Source: Laspinema sp. D2d (GTDB lineage: Bacteria > Cyanobacteriota > Cyanobacteriia > Cyanobacteriales > Laspinemataceae). Taken from it: a stretch of DNA of 33,294 bases. The notes beneath the pieces are model-generated. The model was given only the letters and a program-made list of their open reading frames with translations. It made no database searches and was not told the origin of the DNA. The stretch covers positions 1 to 33,294 of the forward strand of contig NZ_JAMXFC010000055.1 in NCBI RefSeq assembly GCF_025370755.1, written 5' to 3'. The position numbers and the translations under genes were made by a program. Shown here piece after piece: positions 33,221 to 33,294 of this stretch (positions within the stretch are counted from its first letter, which is position 1; each line of letters begins with the position of its first letter).

Positions 33221-33294
33221 TGGAGTTTAGACTAAGCGAAATTTGACCCACCAGGAGGGGAGCCACTGTTAAAAGAGTGTAGGACAAAAATGAG
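33221..33294 (+). mobile_element. Probable end of an insertion sequence (IS21-like), cut by the window edge
   Basis: From 33221 the sequence starts with TG and no longer fits the PAS domain encoded by the kinase. It contains ATTTGACCCACC, a motif I associate with terminal repeats of IS21-family elements, and ends with AGGA six bases before ATG at 33290, as expected for the start of a transposase gene. IS21-type elements begin with TG and end with CA, which fits. Only 74 bases are visible, so the family is uncertain. Confidence 0.45.

Overview
The window looks like chromosomal DNA of a cyanobacterium, probably a filamentous one; the genus cannot be fixed from sequence alone. The GCGATCGC palindrome (HIP1) is very frequent. 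The gene families are typically cyanobacterial: a COP23-domain protein, exported pentapeptide-repeat and CHAT-TPR proteins, a Uma2 nuclease, multi-PAS kinases with an Rcp1-like regulator, and many short dispersed hairpin repeats.

Layout. 1-624 is gene-free repeat DNA: a 279-bp inverted-repeat element between two arrays of a G-rich decamer. Then come an A-type Fe-S carrier (-), an uncharacterised acidic 548-aa protein (+) and a convergent alpha/beta hydrolase (-). From 16916 down to 4424 seven minus-strand genes are closely spaced and each has an export-type N-terminus: COP23 protein, protease-WD40, protease-WD40, protease-TPR, protease-TPR-WD40, pentapeptide-repeat protein and, after a 213-bp gap, a TPR-CHAT protein. 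The four proteases are paralogues sharing an intact trypsin-like (S1) domain but carrying exchanged C-terminal scaffolds. This is the most unusual part of the window.

17460-24079 is a mixed housekeeping and accessory segment: a 63-aa orphan protein (+), a Uma2-family nuclease with a possible 48-aa gene behind it (-), a TIGR01777-type SDR protein (-), an SH3b protein with a 42-bp tandem repeat (-), a glycine-zipper stress protein (-), a decayed RaiA/HPF-like gene (-) and an aspartate-type aminotransferase (+). A TPR-methyltransferase fusion (+, 24330-26060) follows, then a small four-helix-bundle gene (-) tightly bracketed by inverted decamer arrays.

26682-33220 is a two-component locus on the minus strand: a multi-PAS histidine kinase, an Rcp1-like single-domain response regulator, and a REC-PAS-kinase-REC hybrid kinase. 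Together they could form a phosphorelay. The upstream kinase begins in the middle of a PAS domain, exactly where a sequence resembling an insertion-sequence end (5'-TG...) begins at 33221, so it is probably disrupted.

Working hypothesis, as inference: the seven-gene cluster is an envelope or periplasmic proteolytic module in which one type of serine protease is presented on different protein-interaction scaffolds, accompanied by a COP23 protein, a pentapeptide solenoid and a caspase-like CHAT protein. No tRNA, rRNA or CRISPR array was seen.
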